Shown here piece by piece: positions 8,992-17,650 of a stretch of 64,000 nt of DNA; position 1 is the stretch's first letter; every line of letters begins with the position of its first letter. The notes below the pieces were generated by a model that saw only the letters and a list, made by a program, of their open reading frames with translations, was not told the origin of the DNA and made no database searches. The position numbers and the translations under genes are program-made. Origin of the DNA: Amycolatopsis thermalba (GTDB lineage Bacteria; Actinomycetota; Actinomycetes; Mycobacteriales; Pseudonocardiaceae); the NCBI RefSeq assembly GCF_003385215.1, contig NZ_PQHW01000022.1, positions 1-64,000 of the forward strand, written 5' to 3'.

Positions 8992-9112
8992 GGGCTTGCC
9001 AGTGGGGTTGGTGGGGACCGGTGGCCGGAGCGTGCTCTGGACGCGGCGGGTCATCGGGGGCGTTTTGAGCCATGATGTGGGGCACGAGCTCGACGACGAG
9101 GAGGTCTGCCCC

Positions 9113-10990
9113 ATGGGCCGTCACGCGGAGGAACACCAGCGCAGCCTGACCGATCCGGAGGGGTTCTGGCTGGCCGCCGCCAAGGCGATCGACTGGACGC
9201 GCGAACCGTCCCAAGCGCTGGACTCGTCGAACGCCCCGCTGTTCCGCTGGTTTCCGGACGGGGAGCTGAACACCGCCTACAACGCCCTGGACCGGCACGT
9301 GGAGCGCGGCCGCGGCGAGCAGCCGGCGTTGATCTGGGACTCGCCGGTGACCGGCGGCAAGCGCACCTTCACCTACACCCAGCTGCGCGACGAGGTCGCC
9401 CGGTTCGCCGGGGCGCTGCGCTCGCTCGGGGTCGGCAAGGGCGACCGGGTGATCGTCTACCTGCCGATGGTGCCCGAAGCGGCCGTGGCGATGCTGGCGT
9501 GCGCGCGGATCGGCGCCGTGCACTCGGTGGTGTTCGGCGGGTTCGCGCCCAAGGAGCTGGCCGCGCGCATCGAGGACGCCAAGCCCAAAGTGATCGTCGC
9601 GGCGTCCTGCGGCATCGAACCGAACCGGGTGGTCGAGTACAAGCCGATCATCGACGAGGCGCTCGCCACGACCGAACACCAGCCGGACCGGATCGTGGTG
9701 CTGCAGCGCGACGCGGCCCAGGCGACGCTCGGCGAACGGGACGTCGACTGGCAGCAGCTGGTCGCCGACGCGAGCCCCGCGGACCCGGTGCCGGTGGCGG
9801 CGACCGATCCGCTCTACATCCTCTACACCTCTGGCACGACCGGGAAGCCGAAGGGCGTCGTGCGTGACGCCGGCGGGCACGCCGTCGCACTGGCGTACTC
9901 GATGAACGCGGTCTACGACATCCAGCCGGGCGACATCTGGTGGACCGCCTCCGACGTCGGCTGGGTGGTCGGCCACTCCTACATCGTGTACGCGCCACTG
10001 CTGATCGGCGCGACGACCGTGATGTACGAGGGCAAGCCGGTCGGCACCCCGGACGCCGGCGCGTTCTGGCGCGTCATCAGCGAGCACAAGGCGAAGGCCC
10101 TGTTCACCGCGCCGACCGCGCTGCGGGCGATCAAGCGGGTGGACCCGGACGCGACGGAGCTGGCGAAGTACGACCTGTCCGCGTTCCGCACCCTGTTCAT
10201 GGCCGGGGAGCGGCTCGACCCGGAAACCCTGAACTGGGCCTCGGACAAGCTGGGCGTGCCGGTGATCGACCACTGGTGGCAGACCGAGACCGGCTGGCCG
10301 ATCGCGGCCAACCCGCGCGGCCTGGAGCCGATGCCGGTGAAGCCGGGCTCGGCGACCGTGCCGGTGCCGGGCTACGACGTGCGGATCCTCGATCAGGCCG
10401 GCAATCCGCTGCCTGCCGGGCAGGAGGGGGCGATCTGCATCAAGCTGCCGATGCCCCCGGGCACGCTGCCGACGCTGTGGGACGATGACGAGCGCTACGT
10501 GGAGGCGTACCTGTCGCGTTACGAGGGCTACTACCTCACCGGCGACTCGGGCTACTTCGACGAGGACGGGTACCTGTTCGTCATGGGCCGCACCGACGAC
10601 GTCATCAACGTGGCCGGGCACCGGTTGTCGACCGGCTCGATGGAAGCCGTGCTGGCGGCGCACCCCGCGGTGGCCGAGTGCGCGGTGATCGGCGTGCACG
10701 ATTCGCTCAAGGGCCAGCTGCCGCGCGGGCTGGTGGTGCTCAAGTCCGGTGTGGACATCGACGAGGAGACGTTGAAGGCGGAGCTGATCGCCGCCGTCCG
10801 GCGCGACATCGGCCCGGTGGCGGCGTTCCGTCAGGTGTCTATTGTGGACGCGTTGCCGAAGACGCGATCGGGCAAGATCCTGCGCAAGACCATGCGCGGA
10901 CTCGCGGAAGGCCGTGACGAGCCGGTGCCCTCGACGATCGAGGACCCCTCGGTGCTCGACAGCCTGCGCGCGATCCTGCGCGAGAGCTGA
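9113..10990 (+). CDS. prpE: Propionyl-CoA synthetase (acyl-CoA synthetase, PrpE type)
   Basis: An ATP-dependent short-chain acyl-CoA synthetase that activates propionate (and probably acetate) through an acyl-AMP. The ATG at 9113 has GAGGAGG eight bases upstream; product 625 residues, normal for PrpE. The AMP-binding motif YTSGTTGKPKG is present, the region ASCGIEPNRVVEYKP is a PrpE rather than Acs signature, and the C-terminal catalytic lysine lies in PKTRSGKILRK, which is also the usual acetylation site that silences these enzymes. Monocistronic here, with no other propionate genes nearby. Specificity for propionate over acetate is inferred from motifs. Confidence 0.88.
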   Translation: MGRHAEEHQRSLTDPEGFWLAAAKAIDWTREPSQALDSSNAPLFRWFPDGELNTAYNALDRHVERGRGEQPALIWDSPVTGGKRTFTYTQLRDEVARFAGALRSLGVGKGDRVIVYLPMVPEAAVAMLACARIGAVHSVVFGGFAPKELAARIEDAKPKVIVAASCGIEPNRVVEYKPIIDEALATTEHQPDRIVVLQRDAAQATLGERDVDWQQLVADASPADPVPVAATDPLYILYTSGTTGKPKGVVRDAGGHAVALAYSMNAVYDIQPGDIWWTASDVGWVVGHSYIVYAPLLIGATTVMYEGKPVGTPDAGAFWRVISEHKAKALFTAPTALRAIKRVDPDATELAKYDLSAFRTLFMAGERLDPETLNWASDKLGVPVIDHWWQTETGWPIAANPRGLEPMPVKPGSATVPVPGYDVRILDQAGNPLPAGQEGAICIKLPMPPGTLPTLWDDDERYVEAYLSRYEGYYLTGDSGYFDEDGYLFVMGRTDDVINVAGHRLSTGSMEAVLAAHPAVAECAVIGVHDSLKGQLPRGLVVLKSGVDIDEETLKAELIAAVRRDIGPVAAFRQVSIVDALPKTRSGKILRKTMRGLAEGRDEPVPSTIEDPSVLDSLRAILRES

Positions 10991-11180
10991 GCGACACAGT
11001 GTCCACTTGAGACGGTTGACGACGTTCGGCAACGAGTTGATGTTCATACCGACAAGTTAGACCCGGGCACCGACAGAAAGCACGCTCCGGCCGGGAAATC
11101 GCCACCCGATCGAGTCGAACGCGGCGATTCACCCGGCCGGAGCAGTGCGACGGCGACTGGAGCATTGCGCGGGCGGAAGC

Positions 11181-11196
11181 ACTGGTCTATACCTTT
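11181..11196. promoter_or_regulatory. Putative DasR operator (dre site)
   Basis: ACTGGTCTATACCTTT matches the dre consensus ACTGGTCTAGACCACT at 13 of 16 positions and lies 36 bp upstream of the hexosaminidase ATG. DasR is the GntR-family repressor of N-acetylglucosamine and chitin genes in actinomycetes and releases DNA on binding glucosamine-6-phosphate. Location and target gene both fit. No dasR gene is in the window. Confidence 0.75.
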
Positions 11197-11231
11197 AAGA
11201 GACCCGCTCCCGATCCCCGCGGAGAGTGACC

Positions 11232-12806
11232 ATGCGCAGATCCCTGGCCGGCCTGCTCGGCGCCACCGCGCTCGTGCTGACCGCCCTCACCCAGCCCGCC
11301 CTCGCCAGCGAGCCCGCCGCCGCGAACCAGCCGGCCACGCGTGCCCTGGCGGACGTGATACCCGTTCCGGTGTCGGCGAAAGCCGATCCCAGGGCCGACT
11401 TCCGGCTGACCCCCGCCACCGCGATCGAAGCCGGCCGCGACGCCCGGCAGGTCGCCGACTACCTCGCCGGCCTGCTCCGCCCGTCGACCGGTTATCGCCT
11501 GCCGGTCGTCGAGCGCACCTCGGCGCCGTCCATCGCCCTCGAGCTGGGCCCTACCGCGCAGGTCGGCGACCAGGGCTACCAGCTCACGGTGACGAAGAAG
11601 GGCGTCACCGTCCGCGCGAACAGCAGTGACGGGCTGTTCGCGGGGGTGCAGACGCTGCGCCAGCTGCTGCCCGCGCAGGTCGAATCGCGGCAGGTCGCGC
11701 GCGGCCCGTGGGTCGTGCCGGGCGGCAGGATCGTGGACTACCCCCGGTTCGCGTATCGCGGAGCGATGCTCGACGTGGCGCGGCACTTCTTCGCGGTCGA
11801 TGAGGTCAAGCGGTACATCGACCAGATCGCGCAGTACAAGATCAACCGGCTGCACCTGCACCTGGCGGACGACCAGGGCTGGCGGATCGAGATCAAGAGC
11901 TGGCCGCGCCTGGCGACGTACGGCGGCAGCACCGAGGTCGGCGGCGGCCCGGGCGGGTACTACACGCAGGAGCAGTACCAGGACCTGGTGGCCTACGCCG
12001 CGTCCCGGCACATCACGGTGATCCCGGAGATCGACATGCCGGGCCACACCAACGCCGCGCTGGCGTCGTACGCGGAGCTGAACTGCGACGGCGTGGCTCC
12101 GCCGCTCTACACCGGCATCGAGGTCGGGTTCAGCTCGCTGTGCGTCGACAAGGACATCACCTACGAGTTCCTCGACGACGTGATCGGCGAGCTGGCCGCG
12201 CTGACGCCGGGGCGGTACCTGCACATCGGCGGGGACGAGGCCCATGCCACGACGCCGGAGGACTACCAGAAGTTCATGGGCGAGGTGCTCCCGATCGTCG
12301 CCAAGCACGGCAAGCTGGTGCAGGGCTGGCACGAGATCGCGAAGGCCGGGTTGCCGGTGTCCGCGGTGCCGCAGTTCTGGGACACCGACGGGGTGGACGC
12401 CGCCACGGCCGCGGCCGCCGCGGCGGGCAACAAGATCGTGATGTCCCCGGCGAACAAGGCCTACCTCGACATGAAGTACCACGAGAACAGCCCGCTCGGC
12501 CTGCACTGGGCCGGGTACGTCGAGGTCGCCGACGCCTACGACTGGGACCCGTCGACGGCGGTGCAGGGCGTGGGTGAGACGTCGATCGCGGGCGTCGAGG
12601 CGCCGTTGTGGTCGGAGACGCTGACCGACAGCGACGACATCGAGTTCATGGCCTTCCCGCGGCTGCCCGGCATCGCGGAGATCGGGTGGTCGCCGAAGTC
12701 GACCCACGACTGGAACGGCTACCGCGAGCGGCTGGCGAAGCAGGCGCCGCGGTGGGAGGTCCAGGGCATCGACTTCTACCGCTCGCCGCAGGTGGACTGG
12801 CGGTAG
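11232..12806 (+). CDS. Secreted beta-N-acetylhexosaminidase, GH20
   Basis: Hydrolyses terminal beta-linked GlcNAc or GalNAc from chitin oligomers or peptidoglycan fragments. The ATG at 11232 (GGAGAG just upstream) gives 524 residues with a clear signal peptide ending ALAS. A GH20b-like N-terminal domain covers about 40-165, and the catalytic barrel begins at FAYRGAMLDVARHFF. The HIGGDEA motif carries the Asp335-Glu336 pair used in substrate-assisted catalysis, and HLHLADDQGWR is also conserved. A dre-like site upstream suggests DasR control, so the product should act outside the cell in GlcNAc scavenging. A terminator follows. Exact substrate not readable from sequence. Confidence 0.92.
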   Translation: MRRSLAGLLGATALVLTALTQPALASEPAAANQPATRALADVIPVPVSAKADPRADFRLTPATAIEAGRDARQVADYLAGLLRPSTGYRLPVVERTSAPSIALELGPTAQVGDQGYQLTVTKKGVTVRANSSDGLFAGVQTLRQLLPAQVESRQVARGPWVVPGGRIVDYPRFAYRGAMLDVARHFFAVDEVKRYIDQIAQYKINRLHLHLADDQGWRIEIKSWPRLATYGGSTEVGGGPGGYYTQEQYQDLVAYAASRHITVIPEIDMPGHTNAALASYAELNCDGVAPPLYTGIEVGFSSLCVDKDITYEFLDDVIGELAALTPGRYLHIGGDEAHATTPEDYQKFMGEVLPIVAKHGKLVQGWHEIAKAGLPVSAVPQFWDTDGVDAATAAAAAAGNKIVMSPANKAYLDMKYHENSPLGLHWAGYVEVADAYDWDPSTAVQGVGETSIAGVEAPLWSETLTDSDDIEFMAFPRLPGIAEIGWSPKSTHDWNGYRERLAKQAPRWEVQGIDFYRSPQVDWR

Positions 12807-12815
12807 CGCGGACGT

Positions 12816-12846
12816 GGGCCCGGCGCGGTTCGGCCGCGTCGGGCCC
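12816..12846 (+). terminator. Hairpin terminator after the GH20 gene
   Basis: GGGCCCG (12816-12822) pairs with CGGGCCC (12840-12846), with further GC pairing inside. It begins ten bases after the stop. No T-run follows, as is common in high-GC actinobacteria. Confidence 0.55.
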
Positions 12847-12916
12847 CGTGGGGGCGGCTGCTCCGGCCGGCTGGGGTGCCGAGGGGCAGGTGGCAGGTGG
12901 CTAACGCCGCGGGGCT

Positions 12917-13098
12917 CCGGTGCCGCTTGCCGACCCGGTGAACGGCCAGCCGGGTGCGATTTTCCGTGCTCGGGACGGCGGGCTCATCAGCGTCTGGACG
13001 TCGGACATCGTGGACGGACTGATCCAGACGATCCGCACCGTGAAGAACCCGGAGAAGCTCACACACCTGGCCCCGATCGCCGACGTATGGTCCGCCCT
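12917..13098 (+). pseudogene. Inverted C-terminal segment of an ECF41/SigJ-like sigma factor
   Basis: This plus-strand stretch reads VNGQPGAIFRARDGG and then ISVWTSDIVDGLIQ, IRTVKNPEKLTHL and APIADVWSALR. That is the end of the SnoaL-like C-terminal extension of ECF41/SigJ sigma factors, where NGQPGA and NPDKL are hallmarks. The N-terminal part of the same kind of protein lies immediately to the right on the opposite strand and stops just before this point, so a segment of about 180-200 bp has been flipped. It is not expected to be translated as a useful protein. Confidence 0.8.
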
Positions 13099-13794
13099 GC
13101 GCATGCTGCGACACCTGGCAGCCGATCCGGGCGGACGGCGGCATGAGCTTGGCGAGCACCCCGGCCACCGCCCCGGCGCCGTGAACCGCGAGGCCCACTG
13201 CGGAGCCTTGCCGCCGACCAGCTGGACGTCCGCGGCCAGCAGCTTGGTCAATGCACCGACGTCGCCGCTCCGGAAGGCGTCCAGGAACCGGCCGGCGAGC
13301 TCCTCGCGCTTGGCCCGGCCGGCCTCGAACCGCGGCCGGACCGCGTCCACGTGCCGCCACGCCGCCTCCGAACGTCCCACCGCGGAGGCGATCTCGGGGA
13401 AACCGCACCCGAACACCTCCCGCAGCACGAAGACCGCCCGCTCCAGCGGACTGAGCCGTTCGAGCAGCAGCAGGGCCGCCATGGACAACGAGTCGGCCGG
13501 CTCCGCCGAGCGCTGTGGGTCCTGGTACGGATCGGCCAGCAGCGGCTCGGGGAACCACGGCCCGACGTACTCCTCCCGCCGGACGCGCGCCGACCGCAGC
13601 ACGTCGATCGCGATGCGGCTCACCGTGGCCGACGGGAACGCGTTGAGCGAATCCGGCCGCGTCGAGGAGGCCGCGAAACGCAGCCACGCGTCCTGGACCG
13701 CGTCCTCGGCGTCGCTCACGCTGCCCAGCAGGCGGTAGGCGATGGAGAACAGCGACGGCCGCAGCTCCTCGAACGCCTCGGCGCGGTTCACCAC
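13099..13794 (-). pseudogene. ECF41/SigJ-like sigma factor, N-terminal part, disrupted
   Basis: Starts at GTG 13794 (or 13791), overlapping the SDR stop codon. Sigma region 2 is seen in LRPSLFSIAYRLLGSVSDAE and AVQDAWLRF, and region 4 in LSPLERAVFVLREVFGCGFP and IASAVGRSEAAWRHVD. The SnoaL-like extension begins (LLAADVQLVGG, KAPQWASRFT), then a frameshift moves sense to another frame (AVAGVLAKLMPPSARIGC) before the protein ends at an inversion breakpoint near 13100. The missing C-terminus is on the other strand at 12917-13098. ECF41 proteins need this extension for regulation, so the gene is probably non-functional. Confidence 0.8.
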
Positions 13795-14340
13795 GGCACC
13801 GGGCCGTCCTCGGCGAAGAACCCGGCCGTCGGCCCGTCCGGGCCGAGCGTGGCCGGCCGCACCACGACCGCGGAGCCCTGCGCGACCGTCTGGAACCCGG
13901 TGTGGTTGTTGCTGTCCGTGTCGACGAAACCAGGAGCGACCGCGTTGACCAGGACCCCGTCCTCGCGCAGCTCCTTGGCGTACTGCACGGTCAGCGCACA
14001 CAGGGCGGGCTTGGACGGGCTGTACGCCGCCGACGGCAGCAGCGCCGAGAAGGGGCCGTCCAGGTCGCTGTTCAAAGTCAGCGAGGCCTCGTGACTGCTG
14101 ACGTTCACGATCCGCGGCGCCGGTGACCGCCGCAGCAGCGGCAGCATCGCGTTGGTCACCGCGATCACGCCGGAGACGTTGGTCTCGAACACCGCGCGGA
14201 CCACGCCGAGGTCGACCGAGCTGGGGATCTGGTCGTGCGCGTCTTCGGGGTGACCTGCCCGGAACCGGTGATGGCGACGGTCCCCTGCTGCCTGCCGTCC
14301 AGCGCCGCGATCCCGGGCACCGATCAGGACCGGTCTTGCC
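13788..14340 (-). pseudogene. Short-chain dehydrogenase, N-terminal half deleted
   Basis: The intact part (13788-14204) reads VVRAVFETNVSGVIAVTNAM, RIVNVSS and YSPSKPALCALTVQYAKEL, that is, the SDR active site Ser, YxxxK and the following helix, with a normal C-terminus. Upstream only scraps remain: LAALGKTG and VLIGARDRG-like pieces in shifting frames, and SSVDLGVVRAV joined directly to them. The Rossmann TGxxxGxG motif is missing. The gene probably paired with the broken sigma factor, whose start overlaps its stop; SigJ-type genes often sit next to an oxidoreductase. Confidence 0.7.
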
Positions 14341-14360
14341 GAGAGCCGCCAGGTACCCAG

Positions 14361-14396
14361 TAGACACCGTCTACAAATCTTGATAGACAGTGTCTA
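14361..14396. promoter_or_regulatory. Twin TAGAC-N3-GTCTA operators
   Basis: TAGACACCGTCTA (14361-14373) and TAGACAGTGTCTA (14384-14396) are two near-identical 13-bp palindromes with centres 23 bp apart, about two helical turns. They lie 30 bp upstream of the SGNH-hydrolase/TetR gene pair. This is the layout of a TetR-family operator, and the encoded TetR is the obvious candidate. It also faces the dead SDR gene on the minus strand. Confidence 0.7.
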
Positions 14397-14426
14397 CCAG
14401 GTGAACATCGGATGTCGGAGAGCTGA

Positions 14427-15236
14427 ATGGGCTATCAGAGGTTCGTGGTCCTCGGCGACAGCTGCGCGGAAGGCCTGCACGACCCCTACCCGGGGACCAA
14501 CATCTACCGCGGCTGGGCCGACCTGGCCGCGGCGACGCTCGCCCGGCACGACCCCTCCTTCCGGTACGCCAACCTCGCCGTCCGCGGCCGTCGCCTGGAC
14601 CAGATCATCGTCGAGCAGATCCCCGCGGCCCTGGACCTCAAGCCCGACCTGGTCACCCTCTTCGGCGGCGCCAACGACGTCATGACCCGCACCTACCGCG
14701 CCGAGATCGTCGCGAAGCGGGTGGACGCGGCGATCCGCATGCTCACCCGCGCGGCACCCACCGTGGTCGTCTTCACGCTCAGCGACGTCTCCAGCCGCGT
14801 CCCGGGCCTGCTGCGCATCCGGCACCGGCTGGAAGCCCTCAACGAGGCCATCCACACCTCCGCGGCCAAGCACGGCGCCCGGGTGGTGGACCTGTGGGGC
14901 GAGGAGGCCGTGCACGACCTGCGTTACTTCGGCCCGGACCGGCTGCACCTCTCGGAGTACGGCCACCGCCGCCTGGCCGCGCACCTGCTCACGAACCTGG
15001 GCGTCGACTACGACCCGGCCTGGCTGGAACCCCTGCCCGGCGAACCGCTGCGCCCGGGCCTGCGCGCGCACGCCGGCTGGGTGTGGCGGGAGGTCCTGCC
15101 GGTGATGGTCACGCGCACCCGCAACTGGTTCACCGGCCGCTCCCCGGGCGACGGTTTCGCGCCCAAGCGCCCCGACCTGCTCCCCGTCATCGCCGACGAG
15201 CTGGCGTCGTGGAAAACGATCCCCGGCAGCGCCTGA
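14427..15236 (+). CDS. SGNH/GDSL-family hydrolase (esterase/lipase-like)
   Basis: A 269-residue cytosolic protein with the SGNH blocks: GDSCAEG (nucleophile Ser) at about residue 11, LFGGANDV (block III Asn) near 83, and DRLHLSEYGHR with the catalytic Asp-x-x-His near 176. The C-terminal 60 residues are an extension seen in actinobacterial homologues. There is no signal peptide. Its last 28 bases overlap the TetR gene, so the two are coupled, and the twin palindromes upstream probably control both. Natural substrate unknown. Confidence 0.85.
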   Translation: MGYQRFVVLGDSCAEGLHDPYPGTNIYRGWADLAAATLARHDPSFRYANLAVRGRRLDQIIVEQIPAALDLKPDLVTLFGGANDVMTRTYRAEIVAKRVDAAIRMLTRAAPTVVVFTLSDVSSRVPGLLRIRHRLEALNEAIHTSAAKHGARVVDLWGEEAVHDLRYFGPDRLHLSEYGHRRLAAHLLTNLGVDYDPAWLEPLPGEPLRPGLRAHAGWVWREVLPVMVTRTRNWFTGRSPGDGFAPKRPDLLPVIADELASWKTIPGSA

Positions 15237-15775
15237 TCGACAGCGCGATCGCCGTTCTGACGAACGAGGGTGTCGAGGCCGTCACCCTGCGGCGGATCGC
15301 GCGCGAAGCCGGTGTCTCGCACGGCGCACCCCTGCGGCACTTCGCCGGGCGGGCCGAACTGCTCGCCGCGGTCGCCGCGTCCGGGTTCGCGGAGCTGCAC
15401 GCCCGCGCGGCCGACCTGCCCGACGACAACCCGCAGCAACGGCTGCTGACCGCGTGCCGCCGCTACCTCGACTTCGCGCTGGCGAATCCGGCGATGTTCG
15501 AGCTGATGTTCCGGCCCGACCTGATCGACGTGCGCGAACCCGAGCTGGCCCGGCTCTCCAACGCGGTGTTCGAGCAGTTCCTGGACCTCGTCACCCGGGC
15601 CCAGGCGGGCGGCTGGCGGCAGGGCACCGCGTCGCGCCCGCTGGCCGCGTCGCTGTGGGCGTCCCTGCACGGGCTGGCCGCGCTGTGGCTGCGCGGCGGG
15701 CTCCCGTCGGCGGCGGAGTCGTCAGACGTGGAGCAGACGCTGGCCGTCACGCTCAACACCTATCTACGCCCCTGA
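15209..15775 (+). CDS. TetR-family transcriptional regulator
   Basis: 188 residues from the GTG at 15209, which lies inside the preceding gene. The N-terminal helix-turn-helix reads VTLRRIAREAGVSHGAPLRH, typical of TetR. The C-terminal half (AMFELMFRPDLID, LWASLHGLAALWLRGGL) resembles the WHG/TetR_C_13 ligand domain. Probably represses its own operon from the twin TAGAC operators 800 bp upstream. Ligand not predictable. Confidence 0.88.
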   Translation: MENDPRQRLIDSAIAVLTNEGVEAVTLRRIAREAGVSHGAPLRHFAGRAELLAAVAASGFAELHARAADLPDDNPQQRLLTACRRYLDFALANPAMFELMFRPDLIDVREPELARLSNAVFEQFLDLVTRAQAGGWRQGTASRPLAASLWASLHGLAALWLRGGLPSAAESSDVEQTLAVTLNTYLRP

Positions 15776-15779
15776 CGCG

Positions 15780-17612
15780 TCAACCGCGCCAGGCCTTCTC
15801 GCGCAGCAGTCGCAGGCCGTTCAGCGCCACCAGCACGGTCGAGCCCTCGTGGCCGGCGACCCCGAGCGGCAGCGGCAGCTCACCGAACAGGTCCCACAGC
15901 ACGAGCCCGACGATGAACCCGCCCGCGATCGCGAGGTTGGCCAGCACGAGCCGGCGCGCGCGGCGGGCCAGCGCGACGACCGCGGGGATCGCCGTCAGCT
16001 CGTCCCGCACGACCACCGCGTCCGCCGTCTCCAGCGCCAGGTCCGAGCCGGCCCGTCCCATGGCGATGCCGGTGTGCGCCGCGGCCAGCGCGGGCGCGTC
16101 GTTGACCCCGTCACCGACCACCAGCACCCGCTCGCCCAGTTCGCGGACGGCCGCGACCTTGTCCTGCGGCAGCAGCCCGGCCCGCACGTCGGTGATGCCC
16201 ACCTCGGCCGCCACCCGCGCCGCGGCACGGGCGTTGTCCCCGGTCAGCAGCACGGGCGACGTCCCGGCCAGCGCGGCCACCGCGGCACGGGCGTCCGGGC
16301 GCACGCGGTCGGCCAGCCCGAGCACCCCGGCCGGTTCGCCGTCGACCCGGACCAGCACCGCGGTCCGCCCACCGGCCTCGACCTCGCGCACCGCATCGCT
16401 GTCGTCCCGGCCCACGAACACCTGCCGCCCGTCGACCACCGCGTGCACGCCCCGGCCGGGCTCCGCGCGGAAGTCCCGTGCCACCGGCACCCGGTCCGCG
16501 GCCGCCACGATCGCCCGGCCGAGCGGGTGCTCGCTCGACTGCTCCGCACCGGCCGCGTACCGCAGAACGTCCTCTTCGGACATACTCAGTGGACGGACCT
16601 CGACAACGCGCGGCGAACCCTCGGTCAAGGTTCCGGTCTTGTCGAACGCCACCCGCTCCGTCGTACCGAGCCGCTCCAGCACCACGGCCGACTTGACCAG
16701 CACACCGTGGCGCCCGGCGTTCGCGATGGCCGACAGCAGCGGCGGCATGGTCGCCAGCACCACCGCGCACGGCGACGCGACGATCATGAACGTCATCGCG
16801 CGCAGCAGCGTCTCCCGCAGCCCGGCCCCAAAGGCCAGCGGGACCAGGAACAACGCCAGGGTCGCCACCACCACGCAGACCGAGTAGCGCTGCTCGATCT
16901 TCTCGATGAACAGCTGCGTCTTCGCCTTGGTCGCGGACGCCTCCTCGACCATCGCGACGATCCGCGCCAGCACCGTGTCCGACGAGTCCCGCGTGACCCG
17001 GACCCGCAGCACCCCGGTTCCGTTCAGCGTGCCGGCGAACACCTCGTCGCCGGCGGCCTTGGGCACCGGCATCGACTCACCGGTGATCGACGACTGGTCC
17101 ACCTCGCTCGCGCCGTCCAGCACGACGCCGTCCCCGCCGATGCGCTCCCCGGGCCGGACCACGAACTCGTCGCCGGCCTGGTAGCTGTCGGCCTCCCCGG
17201 TCAGGTCGAGCAGGCTGCGCACCGAATCCGCGGTCCGCTGCGTCGCGACGGCCTCCAGCGCGCCGGAGGTCGCGAAGATGACGATCAGCAGGCCGCCGTC
17301 GAGCACCTGCCCGATCGACGCCGCGCCCACCGCCGCGACGACCATCAGCAGGTCCACGTCCAGCGTCCGCTCGCGCAGGGCCCGCAGCCCCGCCAGCAGC
17401 GGTTCCCACCCGCCGGCCGCGTAACAGCCCAGGTAGAGGGTCCAGTACAGCCACCAGGGGCCGCCGCCGAGGTCGGCCGCGAGACCGGCCAGGAACAGCA
17501 CCAGGGCGGCCAGCGCCCAGCGCACCTCGGGCAGCAGCAGCCGGCGTACCGGACGGATGGGGGCCGCTTGGCCGATCACCTGAACCACAGGCCGCAGCAT
17601 ACCGGAACACAT
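15780..17612 (-). CDS. P1B-4-type heavy-metal P-type ATPase (Co/Fe/Ni efflux class)
   Basis: ATP-driven metal exporter of 610 residues. It has ITGES in the actuator, DKTGTLTEG phosphorylation site and GDGVNDAPALAAA hinge. The metal-site helix carries SPC (IVASPCAVVLA) rather than CPC, and the last helix carries HEGSTVLVALNGLRLL. SPC plus HEGST and the lack of an N-terminal HMA domain define the P1B-4 group (CtpD/CtpJ/CoaT). The ATG at 17612 lies inside the palindromic operator; an ATG at 17600 is an alternative. Divergent from an ArsR/SmtB gene that should regulate it. Metal specificity is inferred from the subgroup. Confidence 0.9.
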   Translation of the reverse strand: MCSGMLRPVVQVIGQAAPIRPVRRLLLPEVRWALAALVLFLAGLAADLGGGPWWLYWTLYLGCYAAGGWEPLLAGLRALRERTLDVDLLMVVAAVGAASIGQVLDGGLLIVIFATSGALEAVATQRTADSVRSLLDLTGEADSYQAGDEFVVRPGERIGGDGVVLDGASEVDQSSITGESMPVPKAAGDEVFAGTLNGTGVLRVRVTRDSSDTVLARIVAMVEEASATKAKTQLFIEKIEQRYSVCVVVATLALFLVPLAFGAGLRETLLRAMTFMIVASPCAVVLATMPPLLSAIANAGRHGVLVKSAVVLERLGTTERVAFDKTGTLTEGSPRVVEVRPLSMSEEDVLRYAAGAEQSSEHPLGRAIVAAADRVPVARDFRAEPGRGVHAVVDGRQVFVGRDDSDAVREVEAGGRTAVLVRVDGEPAGVLGLADRVRPDARAAVAALAGTSPVLLTGDNARAAARVAAEVGITDVRAGLLPQDKVAAVRELGERVLVVGDGVNDAPALAAAHTGIAMGRAGSDLALETADAVVVRDELTAIPAVVALARRARRLVLANLAIAGGFIVGLVLWDLFGELPLPLGVAGHEGSTVLVALNGLRLLREKAWRG

Positions 17613-17630
17613 GAAGACGTCTACATGTGT
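17607..17630. promoter_or_regulatory. Putative ArsR/SmtB operator between ATPase and regulator
   Basis: ACACATG (17607-17613) and CATGTGT (17624-17630) form an imperfect 24-bp palindrome in the 38-bp divergent gap. It overlaps the first ATG of the ATPase gene. A TAGAAT hexamer at 17639-17644 could be the -10 of the regulator gene. The layout fits repression of both genes by the metal sensor. Confidence 0.65.
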
Positions 17631-17650
17631 TCTTCGACTAGAATCGTCTC

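Noticed and set aside
8300-11047. 915-residue minus-strand open frame over prpE
   Set aside because: It is antisense to a clear PrpE gene; the sequence is Arg/His/Gly-rich and has no recognisable domain, as expected for a high-GC shadow frame.
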